64,000 nucleotides of DNA. It comes from Pseudomonas silesiensis. Its GTDB lineage: Bacteria; Pseudomonadota; Gammaproteobacteria; Pseudomonadales; Pseudomonadaceae. Below are positions 1 to 8,283 of this stretch, piece by piece (the first letter of the stretch is position 1; each line of letters starts with the position of its first letter). The translations under genes and the position numbers were made by a program. The stretch spans positions 2,190,501-2,254,500 of the forward strand of contig NZ_CP014870.1 of assembly GCF_001661075.1 (NCBI RefSeq), in the 5' to 3' direction. The notes beneath the pieces are model-generated. The model had not been told where the DNA came from. It worked only from the letters and a program-made list of their open reading frames with translations, and searched no databases.

Positions 1-2
1 AC

Positions 3-860
3 TCGGACATTGCCATGAAGATGTTGAGCGACGGGGCTGACAAGGAGGAGATCTTCAAAAAGACCGGTCACGTGGTCGGCGTGTTCAATGCCAGTTTCTC
101 CGTCAAGCGTGGTGAGATCTTCGTGATCATGGGCCTGTCGGGTTCGGGCAAATCGACCATGGTCCGGCTGTTCAACCGCTTGATCGAACCCACCTCCGGA
201 AGCATTCATCTCAATGGCCGGGAAATCACCGGATTGAGTGATAAGGCACTGCTCGATGTGCGCCGCAAGGACATGAGCATGGTCTTCCAGTCATTCGCGT
301 TGATGCCCCACATGAGCGTGCTGGAAAACACTGCGTTCGGCCTGGAAATCTCCGGTGTCAGTGAAAGCGAACGGCACGCTCGGGCCAGGGAAGCCCTGGC
401 CCAGGTAGGCCTCGCCGGCCAGGAACATAGCTACCCTCATCAGCTTTCAGGCGGCATGCAGCAGCGGGTGGGTCTGGCTCGCGCATTGGCGAACGACCCG
501 ACCATCCTGCTGATGGACGAAGCCTTTTCGGCCCTCGATCCCCTGATCCGGCAAGAGATGCAGGGCGAGCTGATCCGCCTGCAGGCCGAACAGCAACGCA
601 CCATCATTTTTATTTCCCACGACATCGAGGAAGCCGTCCGTATCGGCCATCGCATCGCGATCATGGAGGGCGGCCGTGTCGTCCAGATTGGCACCCCGCT
701 GGAGTTGATCAACCAGCCGGCCAACGACTACGTGCGCGCCTTCTTCAAGGGTTTCGATGTATCCCGGGTGCTCAAGGCCAGTGACGTCGCCCAGCTGGAT
801 CCGGCTGCGGTCTGCCGTGTCTGTCAGAAAGAGCTGGACCACACCCTGAGCCACCACTGA
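3..860 (+). CDS. proV: Glycine betaine/proline-type ABC transporter ATP-binding protein (ProV-like), 5' partial
   Basis: ATPase subunit that powers import of quaternary ammonium or sulfonium osmolytes at the inner membrane. The frame is open to the left window edge, and residues before the first ATG still read like ProV, so the true start lies upstream. Visible are Walker A (GLSGSGKST), the signature LSGGMQQR, Walker B with the ProV-typical DEAFSALDP, and the switch histidine in FISHDIEEA. The C-terminus stops shortly after the ATPase domain and has no CBS pair, unlike E. coli ProV. It lies 28 bp before a ProW-like permease and then a ProX-like binding protein, forming one operon. Family certain; exact substrate inferred. 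Confidence 0.93.
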   Translation, partial: SDIAMKMLSDGADKEEIFKKTGHVVGVFNASFSVKRGEIFVIMGLSGSGKSTMVRLFNRLIEPTSGSIHLNGREITGLSDKALLDVRRKDMSMVFQSFALMPHMSVLENTAFGLEISGVSESERHARAREALAQVGLAGQEHSYPHQLSGGMQQRVGLARALANDPTILLMDEAFSALDPLIRQEMQGELIRLQAEQQRTIIFISHDIEEAVRIGHRIAIMEGGRVVQIGTPLELINQPANDYVRAFFKGFDVSRVLKASDVAQLDPAAVCRVCQKELDHTLSHH

Positions 861-888
861 GCGCCCTGACAAAAAGAGGTAAGCCACG

Positions 889-1842
889 ATGTCTGATTTC
901 AGTTTTCTCGATCCCTTCCAGTCCGCCACGATCCCCTTGGGCACCTGGGTGGAAAGTGTCTTGAACTACATGGTGCACAATTTCCGTGATGTATTCCGTG
1001 CCATCCGCTGGCCGATTGACCAGGTGCTCAATGGCATCGAATTCGCCTTGCAGAGCATTCCGCCGAGCATTGGCATCCTGCTGTCATCGCTGCTCGGCTG
1101 GCAGCTCGCGGGTAAGCGCATGGCGCTGCTGTGCTTCGTGACGCTGACGCTGCTTGGGCTGATCGGTGTCTGGTCGGAATCCATGACCACCCTGGCGTTG
1201 GTGCTCACCTCGGTATTTTTCTGCGCACTGATCGGGATCCCGCTGGGCATCGTCTGCGCCCGCAGCGACAGCCTGGAGAGGATCATCCGGCCACTGCTGG
1301 ACGCCATGCAGACGTTGCCGGCATTCGTTTACCTGGTGCCGGTGGTGATGCTGTTCGGCATTGGCAATGTGCCGGGCGTGTTGGTGACCATTGTCTTCGC
1401 CCTGCCACCGCTGGTGCGCTTGACCAACCTGGGCATCCGCCAGGTGCCTGAGGACAAGATCGAAGCGGCCCGGGCCTTCGGTTGCACGCCGCGGCAAATG
1501 CTCACCCGTGTGCAGTTGCCGCTGGCCAGCTCGACCATCATGGCCGGCCTCAACCAGACCCTGATGCTGTCTCTGTCGATGGTGGTGATCGCGTCGATGA
1601 TCTCCGTTGGCGGCCTGGGCCAGATGGTCCTGCGCGGTATCGGCCGGCTAGACATGGGACTCGCCACCGTTGGCGGTGTCGGCCTGGTGCTGTTGGCGAT
1701 CTTTCTCGATCGCCTGACCCAGGCCATGGGCGCCAGGACAAACGCCGACCCGAGCCGGCGCTGGTTCAACACCGGTCCGGTGGGCGCGCTGCTGCGCCTG
1801 GTCGGGGCCGGGCAACCGAAAGTGCAGCGCGAGACCGCCTGA
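889..1842 (+). CDS. proW: Glycine betaine/proline ABC transporter permease (ProW-like)
   Basis: Inner-membrane permease of the ProU-type importer, 317 residues. After an amphipathic N-terminal stretch of about 80 residues there are several strongly hydrophobic helices. The binding-protein-dependent permease motif (EAARAFGCTPRQ...VQLP) sits around residues 188-206 and couples to the ATPase. The start ATG has AAGAGG about 9 bases upstream. It lies between proV and proX in the same direction. The pattern of short N-terminal domain plus EAA loop fits ProW rather than amino-acid permeases. The likely substrate is a betaine or DMSP, judged from neighbours. Confidence 0.93.
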   Translation: MSDFSFLDPFQSATIPLGTWVESVLNYMVHNFRDVFRAIRWPIDQVLNGIEFALQSIPPSIGILLSSLLGWQLAGKRMALLCFVTLTLLGLIGVWSESMTTLALVLTSVFFCALIGIPLGIVCARSDSLERIIRPLLDAMQTLPAFVYLVPVVMLFGIGNVPGVLVTIVFALPPLVRLTNLGIRQVPEDKIEAARAFGCTPRQMLTRVQLPLASSTIMAGLNQTLMLSLSMVVIASMISVGGLGQMVLRGIGRLDMGLATVGGVGLVLLAIFLDRLTQAMGARTNADPSRRWFNTGPVGALLRLVGAGQPKVQRETA

Positions 1843-1898
1843 AATTTTCCGTTCTATCTGCCGCAATCCAGACAACAACCAGAAAAAGGTACGCGAAG

Positions 1899-2927
1899 AT
1901 GCACGAGTCCACATTCACCCGTCGTTTCCTGCAATGCGCCTCGGCGCTCGCGCTGAGCGTGGTCTGTCTCGGCGCCAGCGCTTCGGCGGACAAACCGGGG
2001 GAGGGCGTGAAGATCACGCCGGCGTTCCCTTCTGTCGATGAGGAGCGGTTCCGTGGCGAGATCGCCCTGGCCGGTTTGCGCGAGCTGGGCTACAAGGTGC
2101 AGCCACCGAAGGAGACGGAATACGCCACGATGGTGCTGGCGGTCGGTTTCGGCGATGCCGACTTCACCGTCAACTTCTGGGACAAGCTGCACGCCAGCTT
2201 CTTCCAGAAGGCCGGTGGCGACGAGAACATGGTCAAGGCTGGCGACATTATGCCGGGCGTGCTGCAGGGCTACGTGATCGACAAGAAAACGGCCGATCAA
2301 TACCACATCAAGTACATCACCGACCTGAAGAAGCCGGAGATCGCCAAACTGTTCGACACCGATGGTGACGGCAAGGCCGACATGACCGGCTGCAATCCGG
2401 GCTGGGGCTGTGAGCTGGTGATCGAACATCAGATGAAGGCCTACGACCTGGGGAAATCGATTCATGTGAACCAGGGCTCGTACTTCGCCTTGATGGCCGA
2501 CACCATCACCCGCTTCAAGGAAGGCAAGCCGGTGTTCTATTACACCTGGGCGCCGCAATGGGTCGCGGGTGTACTGGTCGACGGACGTGACGTGGTTTGG
2601 CTGGAGGTGCCCAAGACCGACCTGCCGGGCGGCGACAACACGGTCAACACGACGTACCAGGGCAAGAATCTGGGTTTTGCAGTGGACAAGGTCCAGGCGC
2701 TGATCAACCGCAAATTTGCCGAGAAGAACCCGGCGGCGGTGAAGTACCTGTCGCTGGTGCAGATTCCTGCGGCGGATGAGAGTGCGCAGAACCTGAAGAT
2801 GCAGCAAGGCGAGAAATCCCTGGCGGATATCCAGCGGCATGCGCGGGAGTGGATCGCTGCACATCAGGAACAGTTCGATGGCTGGATCAAGGCTTCGCGG
2901 GCGACGGCTACCCAGGCCAGTAACTGA
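1899..2927 (+). CDS. proX: Periplasmic betaine-binding protein (ProX-like)
   Basis: Solute-binding component of the ProVWX importer, 342 residues. The chosen ATG at 1899 opens a classic signal peptide: basic RR, a hydrophobic Ala/Leu/Val core, and a cleavage region near ASASADK. The open frame extends further upstream, but only across the end of proW. The mature protein closely follows E. coli ProX, with a DGDGKAD stretch, the disulfide motif CNPGWGC, FYYTWAPQW and DVVWLEVP. The aromatic residues of these motifs build the cation-binding box in ProX. It should deliver glycine betaine, proline betaine or DMSP to ProVW. Followed by hairpin-rich DNA and then a DddP homologue. Confidence 0.93.
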   Translation: MHESTFTRRFLQCASALALSVVCLGASASADKPGEGVKITPAFPSVDEERFRGEIALAGLRELGYKVQPPKETEYATMVLAVGFGDADFTVNFWDKLHASFFQKAGGDENMVKAGDIMPGVLQGYVIDKKTADQYHIKYITDLKKPEIAKLFDTDGDGKADMTGCNPGWGCELVIEHQMKAYDLGKSIHVNQGSYFALMADTITRFKEGKPVFYYTWAPQWVAGVLVDGRDVVWLEVPKTDLPGGDNTVNTTYQGKNLGFAVDKVQALINRKFAEKNPAAVKYLSLVQIPAADESAQNLKMQQGEKSLADIQRHAREWIAAHQEQFDGWIKASRATATQASN

Positions 2928-2961
2928 ACCACAACCCTTGTGACAGCACTGTTTGACAGGG

Positions 2962-3075
2962 AATCTCCCGTCCCTGCGGGAGAGGTGTTGCCAGTGTAAA
3001 GGCGGTCGCGTGGGTGCGACCACCGGCCTCATCGCTGGCTGCGCCGGCTCCTGCTGAATCACCGGCAGGAGCCTG
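2962..3075. repeat. Two hairpin-forming inverted repeats after proX
   Basis: The gap between proX and the dddP-like gene holds two strong hairpins. TCTCCCG at 2964-2970 pairs with CGGGAGA at 2977-2983. GGCTCCTGC at 3046-3054 pairs with GCAGGAGCC at 3065-3073. Neither is followed by a T-run, so they look like REP-type elements or mRNA stabilisers rather than a clean intrinsic terminator. They may let proVWX and the downstream gene be expressed at different levels. Confidence 0.6.
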
Positions 3076-3115
3076 TCCCGGACAAATCCAATAAAATCAG
3101 GATGACCGGACCGCC

Positions 3116-4456
3116 ATGATGACCTCTTCATTCTCCATCCCCGCCGACACCCGGCGCATTGACCCTGCCCGACGCCGAGCCTTCAAGGCCGACGGTTCGG
3201 TGGACGACAACGATCGCACCGAAATCGGTCCGACCCCATTGGCCTTCGCCGAATGGGCCCGATCGGGGCTCGAAGCCCCCCATTTGGCGACGATGCGCGA
3301 ATACCGTTTGCAGCGCCTCAAAGACCAATTGGTCGCCCGTGACCTCGCAGGCATCCTGCTATTCGACCCATTGAACATCCGCTATGCCACCGACACCACC
3401 AACATGCAGTTGTGGACCACGCACAACCCGGCACGCGCCTGTTTTGTCGCGGCCAGCGGACATGTGGTGCTGTGGGACTTCCATGGCTGCAACCACCTTT
3501 CCGCGCATCTGCCCCTGGTCAGCGAACTGCGCAGCGGCGCCTCGTTCTTCTACTTTGAAACCGGCGACCGCACAGAGCAGCACGCCCAAGGCTTCGCTGC
3601 ACAGATCGACGATCTGTTGCGAACCCATGGTGGCAGCAACCGCAGGCTGGCCGTGGACCGCATTGAAGTCGCCGGACTGCGCGCGCTCGACGCCTTGGGC
3701 GTGCAGGTCCATAGCGGCCAGGAAGTCACCGAGTTCGCCCGAGTGATCAAGGGCCCGGACGAGATCAAGGCCATGCGTTGCGCCGTGGCTTCCTGCGAGG
3801 GGTCGATCGCCGAAATGCGCCAGGCCATGCGGGCCGGTGCTACCGAAAACGATGTCTGGGCCGCGCTGCATAGTGGCAATATCCGCCGCGGCGGCGAGTG
3901 GATCGAAACGCGCATCCTGAGTTCCGGCCCGCGAACCAATCCCTGGTATCAAGAGTCCGGCCCGCGGGTACTCAGCGACGGCGACCTGTTGTCGTTCGAC
4001 ACTGACCTGATCGGCGTTTACGGCATGTGCGTGGACATGTCGCGCAGCTGGATCTGCGGCGGGCTGGAGCCAAGCGCCGAACAGAAGCGCCTGTACCGCA
4101 TCGCCCGCGAACACATCAGTTTCAACACCGACCTGGTCCGTCCCGGCATGGGCTTCACCGAGCTCACCGCCCTCGGCCATCGGCTACCGCCATCCTGCCG
4201 CGAACAGCGCTATGGCGTGATGTTCCACGGCGTCGGGCTGTGCGACGAGTATCCGTGCATCCGCTACCCGGAAGATGTCGGCTCGTACGGCTACGAGGGC
4301 GTGCTGCAACCGGGCATGGCGCTGTGCGTCGAGGCTTATATCGGCGAAGTGGGCGGTCGCGACGGGATCAAGCTGGAGAACCAGTTGCTGGTGACCGAGA
4401 ACGGTTGCGAGGTGCTGACGCGCTATCCGTTCGAGAGCAGTTTCCTGCAGGACTGA
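3116..4456 (+). CDS. dddP: M24-family DMSP lyase homologue (DddP-like)
   Basis: 446 residues with an N-terminal creatinase-type domain and a C-terminal pita-bread M24 domain. It shares diagnostic DddP blocks: FDPLNIRYATD, NMQLW, RGGEWIETR, SGPRTNPW and HGVGLCDE. Counting from the ATG at 3116, the metal ligands fall at D295, D297, D307, H371, E406 and E421. Y366 and D377 match the tyrosine and catalytic aspartate reported for marine DddP, as I recall the numbering. DddP is a metal-dependent lyase that splits dimethylsulfoniopropionate into acrylate and dimethyl sulfide. It sits 188 bp behind a betaine/DMSP-type importer on the same strand. Alternative: a sister M24 enzyme acting on another onium compound. 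No acrylate-degrading genes lie adjacent. Family high; substrate moderate. Confidence 0.82.
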   Translation: MMTSSFSIPADTRRIDPARRRAFKADGSVDDNDRTEIGPTPLAFAEWARSGLEAPHLATMREYRLQRLKDQLVARDLAGILLFDPLNIRYATDTTNMQLWTTHNPARACFVAASGHVVLWDFHGCNHLSAHLPLVSELRSGASFFYFETGDRTEQHAQGFAAQIDDLLRTHGGSNRRLAVDRIEVAGLRALDALGVQVHSGQEVTEFARVIKGPDEIKAMRCAVASCEGSIAEMRQAMRAGATENDVWAALHSGNIRRGGEWIETRILSSGPRTNPWYQESGPRVLSDGDLLSFDTDLIGVYGMCVDMSRSWICGGLEPSAEQKRLYRIAREHISFNTDLVRPGMGFTELTALGHRLPPSCREQRYGVMFHGVGLCDEYPCIRYPEDVGSYGYEGVLQPGMALCVEAYIGEVGGRDGIKLENQLLVTENGCEVLTRYPFESSFLQD

Positions 4457-4534
4457 GCACGTATTTGCCGCGGCTGGCCGCGTTGAGGCGCGGTCGCTTC
4501 GACTGCGATCGGTCTGCCGCAATGGGTGATGCCC

Positions 4535-4714
4535 TGTAGGAGCGAGCTCGCTCGCGATGGTCGTTAACGATAACGCGTGTTTGCTGGTTAAACGCGGCGC
4601 TTGTAGGAGCAAGCTTGCTCGCGATGGTCGTTAACGAAAACGCGCGTTTACTGGTTAAACGCGGCGCTCTTGAGCCCATCGTCGGAACGCCGCCCGGAGC
4701 AAGCTCGCTCCTAC
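4535..4714. repeat. REP-like cluster: 67-bp tandem pair plus inverted copy
   Basis: Two near-identical direct units start at 4535 and 4602, each beginning TGTAGGAGC(G/A)AGC and ending in GGTTAAACGCGGCGCT. A third, inverted head (GGAGCAAGCTCGCTCCTAC) lies at 4696-4714. This is the extragenic palindromic element type common in fluorescent pseudomonads. It fills the space between two converging operons, where it may act as a bidirectional transcription barrier. Confidence 0.85.
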
Positions 4715-4745
4715 ATGATTGGCATTGGCGCCCGAAGGCGCCTTT

Positions 4746-5876
4746 TCAGAGATCGATCACCAGATCTGAAGTCGGGCGACTGCAGCACAGTAAACGCAGG
4801 CCCTTGTCTATTTCGCGCTGGCGGATACCGCCGTTGTGTTTCATCTCCACACTGCCTTCGAGCACCGCGGTCTTGCAGGTGCCGCATACACCCTGGCTGC
4901 AGGAAGAGGGGACCACGGCACCCGCTTTTTTCGCTGCAGACAAAACGGTCTGGTCGGCGGTCATGGTGAACTCCTTGCCCGACCGGGCCAGGCGCACGGT
5001 GAACGTATCCTGGGCCTTTCCGGGTTCGGAGGACGGAACCGGCTCGACGACGACCTCGGCAGAGATGTCGAAGCTTTCCTGGTGGTAGCGCGCCAGGTCG
5101 AAACCGGCACTACCTAGCAATCCCTTGGTCGCATCCATGTAGCCTTTCGGGCCGCAGGTAAATACCGCGCGTTCCAGGAAGTCGGGGATGCGCTGCTGCA
5201 GTTCATCGATCGACAAGCGCCCGATCGGGCCGTCCCAGTCCGGCTCGTCACCCAGGCCTTCACAGAAGAACAGGGTGCGCAGGCGCGGCATGGAACGCTC
5301 GAGTCGGGTCAGCTCTTCGCGAAAGATGATGTCTTTCGGCGTGCGTGCGCTGTGCACGAAGACGATGTCCAGGTCCGCATGCAGGTCGGCAGCGGCGCGG
5401 GTCATCGCCATCAGCGGGGTGATCCCGGAGCCGGCCGACAGGTACAGCAACTTGCGCGCCGGGCCTGCCACCGGGGTGAAGACACCCGCCGGGCCCGAGG
5501 CGGCCATTGCATCGCCGGCCTTGAGATTGTCGTGCAACCAGTTGGAAACAGCGCCGCCCGGTACTCGCTTGACCGTGATCGAGAAGGTGAACGGGCGGGT
5601 CGGGGTCGATGACAGCGTGTAGCAGCGCGAGATGCTCTGGCCGTCAATGACCGGTGATACGGTCAGGAACTGGCCCGGTTCGTAGGCCAGGGCAGGGTAA
5701 TCGGGTGAGTGGAAAACGAACGTCTTCACGTCGTGGGTCTCGGCCACGACGCTCAGGCATTCGATGCGTTTGCTGTCGCCGCTGGCCCACTGGGCGCCGT
5801 GGGCGGCCCAGTGATCGGTGTCGACGAAGCGCTGGTCAGCGCGCAGGCTGGCGATGTTCTCGAACAGGCTCATCAC
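4746..5876 (-). CDS. Hybrid FAD/2Fe-2S oxidoreductase, reductase partner of a Rieske oxygenase (GbcB-like)
   Basis: 376 residues. The N-terminal half is a ferredoxin-NADP reductase fold with the flavin motif RCYTLSSTP and the GxGxxP-like SAGSGITPLMA. The C-terminal 90 residues are a plant-type 2Fe-2S ferredoxin with cysteines in CSQGVCGTC and a distal LLCC. It transfers electrons from NAD(P)H to a Rieske oxygenase. It follows the Rieske gene with only 2 bp between them on the same strand, as gbcB follows gbcA in glycine betaine catabolism. It is the only Rieske reductase in the window, so it may also serve the second Rieske protein near 47 kb. Confidence 0.9.
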   Translation of the reverse strand: MMSLFENIASLRADQRFVDTDHWAAHGAQWASGDSKRIECLSVVAETHDVKTFVFHSPDYPALAYEPGQFLTVSPVIDGQSISRCYTLSSTPTRPFTFSITVKRVPGGAVSNWLHDNLKAGDAMAASGPAGVFTPVAGPARKLLYLSAGSGITPLMAMTRAAADLHADLDIVFVHSARTPKDIIFREELTRLERSMPRLRTLFFCEGLGDEPDWDGPIGRLSIDELQQRIPDFLERAVFTCGPKGYMDATKGLLGSAGFDLARYHQESFDISAEVVVEPVPSSEPGKAQDTFTVRLARSGKEFTMTADQTVLSAAKKAGAVVPSSCSQGVCGTCKTAVLEGSVEMKHNGGIRQREIDKGLRLLCCSRPTSDLVIDL

Positions 5877-5878
5877 TG

Positions 5879-7135
5879 TTAAACACCATGTGCAGCGAGG
5901 CGTGCATCGTACCAGCGGACAAACTGGTCAACGTACGGCTCGGTGAAGTCGGAATAGGGGCCCGGAATATAAGCAGGATCCTGGGTACCGCTGTGGGTGA
6001 TGGCGACCAGGTTGGCATCCTGTCGGGTGGTGGCGACCCAGACTTCGGTCAGGCGCTGCAGGTCATAGTCGACACCCTCCACGGCATCCTGGTGCACCAG
6101 CCACTTGGTGCGCACAAGGGTGCGATCCGGCGCCAGCGGGATGATCCAACTGATCATCGCGTGGTCGCTCATGACGTGGGTCCAGCCGTTATTGCCCCAC
6201 AGATGCGTGTCGCCGAGGTCGCGACGGGTCAGGTTGCCCAGCAGCCTGGTGCAGGCGACCTTGGTGTCGAGGGTCTGGGATTCGCCGCTGCCGGCGATGA
6301 TCATGCGCTGGGTGCGGAACTGGGTGGCGGCGTTTTCTTCAAGGTGTTCCACCGTGGCATAGAGATGGCCCTCACTTTCCCAGTTGGCTTCGATCCCGGC
6401 TTTGCGGATCTGATAAGCATCATAGGAAGCGCGCGCCTCTTCGCTCATTTCTTCGTAACTTACGCCGAGGTCTTCGGACTGGTAGGAGACGATCAACTCC
6501 GGGTGAGTCGCCGCGCAGTGATAGCACTCGCGGTTGTTTTCCATCACCAGCTTCCAGTTTCCGTTCTCGATATAATCAAGTTCGTAGGCAATGCGGGTCT
6601 TGGTCAGCTCATAGGGTGCGAAACGCGCGCCCATGACTTCTTCCTGAATGGCAATATCTTGCGGTGCCTCCTCGCTCAAGCATACAAACACATGAGTCCC
6701 GATAACCTTGCAGTGCACCGGAATCAGGCTGCGGCATTTCGGATCGAAGTCCTTGCCCATATGCGCTGCATGCTTGAGGCTGCCATCCAGGTCGTAAGTC
6801 CACTGGTGATAGGGGCAAACCAGCATGCCGACCGTTGATTTGCCCGGCTCTTTGAGACGAGCGCCGCGGTGGCGGCAAACGTTGCGGTAGGCGCGAACCT
6901 GCTCATCGTCATCGCGCAGCACCAGGATCGACGACTTGCCGATATCGGTGGTGAAAACATCGCCCGGCTCAGGGATGTCAGCGGTCACTGCAACCAGGAT
7001 CCAATGTTTAGTGAAAAATATATCGACGTCAGTTTCGAATATATCCTGCCGACTGAAAACTTCGCCTGAAAGACCACAGCCAAGTTCCCGGGAAGTTATG
7101 ACTTCACGGTGAGTTTTAATAGGCGCAATGTTCAT
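5879..7135 (-). CDS. Rieske non-haem iron oxygenase, betaine N-demethylase type (GbcA/Stc2-like)
   Basis: 418 residues. The Rieske 2Fe-2S motif is CRHRG...CPYHQW in the first third. The catalytic domain carries the mononuclear iron motif NNRECYHCAATHPEL. These belong to the GbcA/stachydrine demethylase branch, which removes a methyl group from glycine betaine or proline betaine as formaldehyde. It forms an operon with the reductase downstream. A LysR gene lies just upstream on the same strand. A second Rieske protein of this branch is encoded near 47 kb, so the substrates probably differ. Whether this one acts on glycine betaine, proline betaine or another onium is not decided by sequence alone. 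Confidence 0.88.
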   Translation of the reverse strand: MNIAPIKTHREVITSRELGCGLSGEVFSRQDIFETDVDIFFTKHWILVAVTADIPEPGDVFTTDIGKSSILVLRDDDEQVRAYRNVCRHRGARLKEPGKSTVGMLVCPYHQWTYDLDGSLKHAAHMGKDFDPKCRSLIPVHCKVIGTHVFVCLSEEAPQDIAIQEEVMGARFAPYELTKTRIAYELDYIENGNWKLVMENNRECYHCAATHPELIVSYQSEDLGVSYEEMSEEARASYDAYQIRKAGIEANWESEGHLYATVEHLEENAATQFRTQRMIIAGSGESQTLDTKVACTRLLGNLTRRDLGDTHLWGNNGWTHVMSDHAMISWIIPLAPDRTLVRTKWLVHQDAVEGVDYDLQRLTEVWVATTRQDANLVAITHSGTQDPAYIPGPYSDFTEPYVDQFVRWYDARLAAHGV

Positions 7136-7238
7136 TTGTATCCCTCAGGCACTTTTATTTTAAGTATTACCAAAACGTGTGCAGGGATTATCTGAGGGGG
7201 CTAAAAACCCGTCAATGCGCCTATTTTTACCGTTCGCA

Positions 7239-8204
7239 TTACATTAAGTTATGGCTTGCCGTTGATAATGACGACAGGGGGGCGCGGTCCTGTAACCAGC
7301 GTATGACTGCCCAGGCTTCGACCGTTGCGCTGCGTCCGTCGGGGATAATGGCGTAATAGGCATCTGTTGGCCGAATAAAGAAAGGTTCGAGTCGAACCAG
7401 TTCGCCTGTGGCCAGCAGGTGTTCAACGACACGTCCCCATCCAAGGCCGATGCCGTGACCATGCAATGCGGCGTGTACGACATCGGAATGCTGGTTGCCG
7501 CGCAGGATGTAATTCAACTTCTGTGTGCTCAGCCCCAGTTCCTTGAACCAGCCTTGCCAGGTCATCCAGCCTTCCGACGTCGAGTCGGAGTCCAGCAGAC
7601 CCGCGCTGGCCAGCTCCTCCAAAGTGGTTGGAACGGGATTCTTCGCCAGCCAACCGGGGGAGCAGACGGGGAAGATTTCTTCCTCGTACAGCCGGATGAC
7701 CTCGCCGTCTTCCCAGTGCCCATTGCCATAGCGCACATAAAGATCGGACTCCTGCGTGCGCAGGTCGCCGGTGAACATCTGCGTTGCCAGGCGTAGCTGG
7801 ATGTCGGGTAGCGCATCGCGCAGACGGGCCAGCCGAGGCATGATCTGAAACTGCGAGAACGAGGCGGTGACGCCGAGCTTGATTTCGTGCCGGCCGGCTC
7901 CCTGGTTGATCTGATCGAAGACGGTGGCGATTTTTTGCAAGGATTCGGAAATGATCGCGAACAGCGCCTGCCCTTCGTTGGTCAGGTCGATGCTGCGGTG
8001 CAGGCGGTGGAACAGTTGCGCGCCGACGTTTTCTTCGAGCACCTTGATCTGCTTGCTGACGGCGGCCTGGGTTACGCCAAGTTCCATGGCGGCCTGGGTG
8101 AAGCTTTCAAGGCGGGCGACGGATTCGAACTGGAGGAGGGCGGTCATGGAGGGGATGATCCGCCTGTAACCCTTGTGTTTGCTGCCGGCTTCTTGAGTTT
8201 TCAT
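7239..8204 (-). CDS. LysR-family transcriptional regulator
   Basis: 321 residues. The N-terminal winged helix-turn-helix (residues about 18-78) includes TQAAMELGVTQAAVSKQIK, followed by a periplasmic-binding-like effector domain. Its N-terminus resembles GcvA/BetR-like LysR proteins found beside choline and betaine genes. It lies 103 bp upstream of the Rieske-reductase pair on the same strand, rather than divergently, and downstream of an aldehyde dehydrogenase. It probably controls the Rieske operon. The effector is unknown. No strong ribosome binding site precedes the ATG. Confidence 0.88.
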   Translation of the reverse strand: MKTQEAGSKHKGYRRIIPSMTALLQFESVARLESFTQAAMELGVTQAAVSKQIKVLEENVGAQLFHRLHRSIDLTNEGQALFAIISESLQKIATVFDQINQGAGRHEIKLGVTASFSQFQIMPRLARLRDALPDIQLRLATQMFTGDLRTQESDLYVRYGNGHWEDGEVIRLYEEEIFPVCSPGWLAKNPVPTTLEELASAGLLDSDSTSEGWMTWQGWFKELGLSTQKLNYILRGNQHSDVVHAALHGHGIGLGWGRVVEHLLATGELVRLEPFFIRPTDAYYAIIPDGRSATVEAWAVIRWLQDRAPLSSLSTASHNLM

Positions 8205-8283
8205 TGTTGTTTTACTCGGTCTTGAGGCAACACCATCGGGGGGCGAGCGCTGTTAGCGGCACGCAGGCCCCGCAACAGGATCA

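Noticed and set aside
1854..3131. 425-residue minus-strand open frame over proX
   Set aside because: It is antisense to a clear ProX gene, His/Arg/Gln-rich with no family motifs, as expected for a shadow frame in GC-rich DNA.
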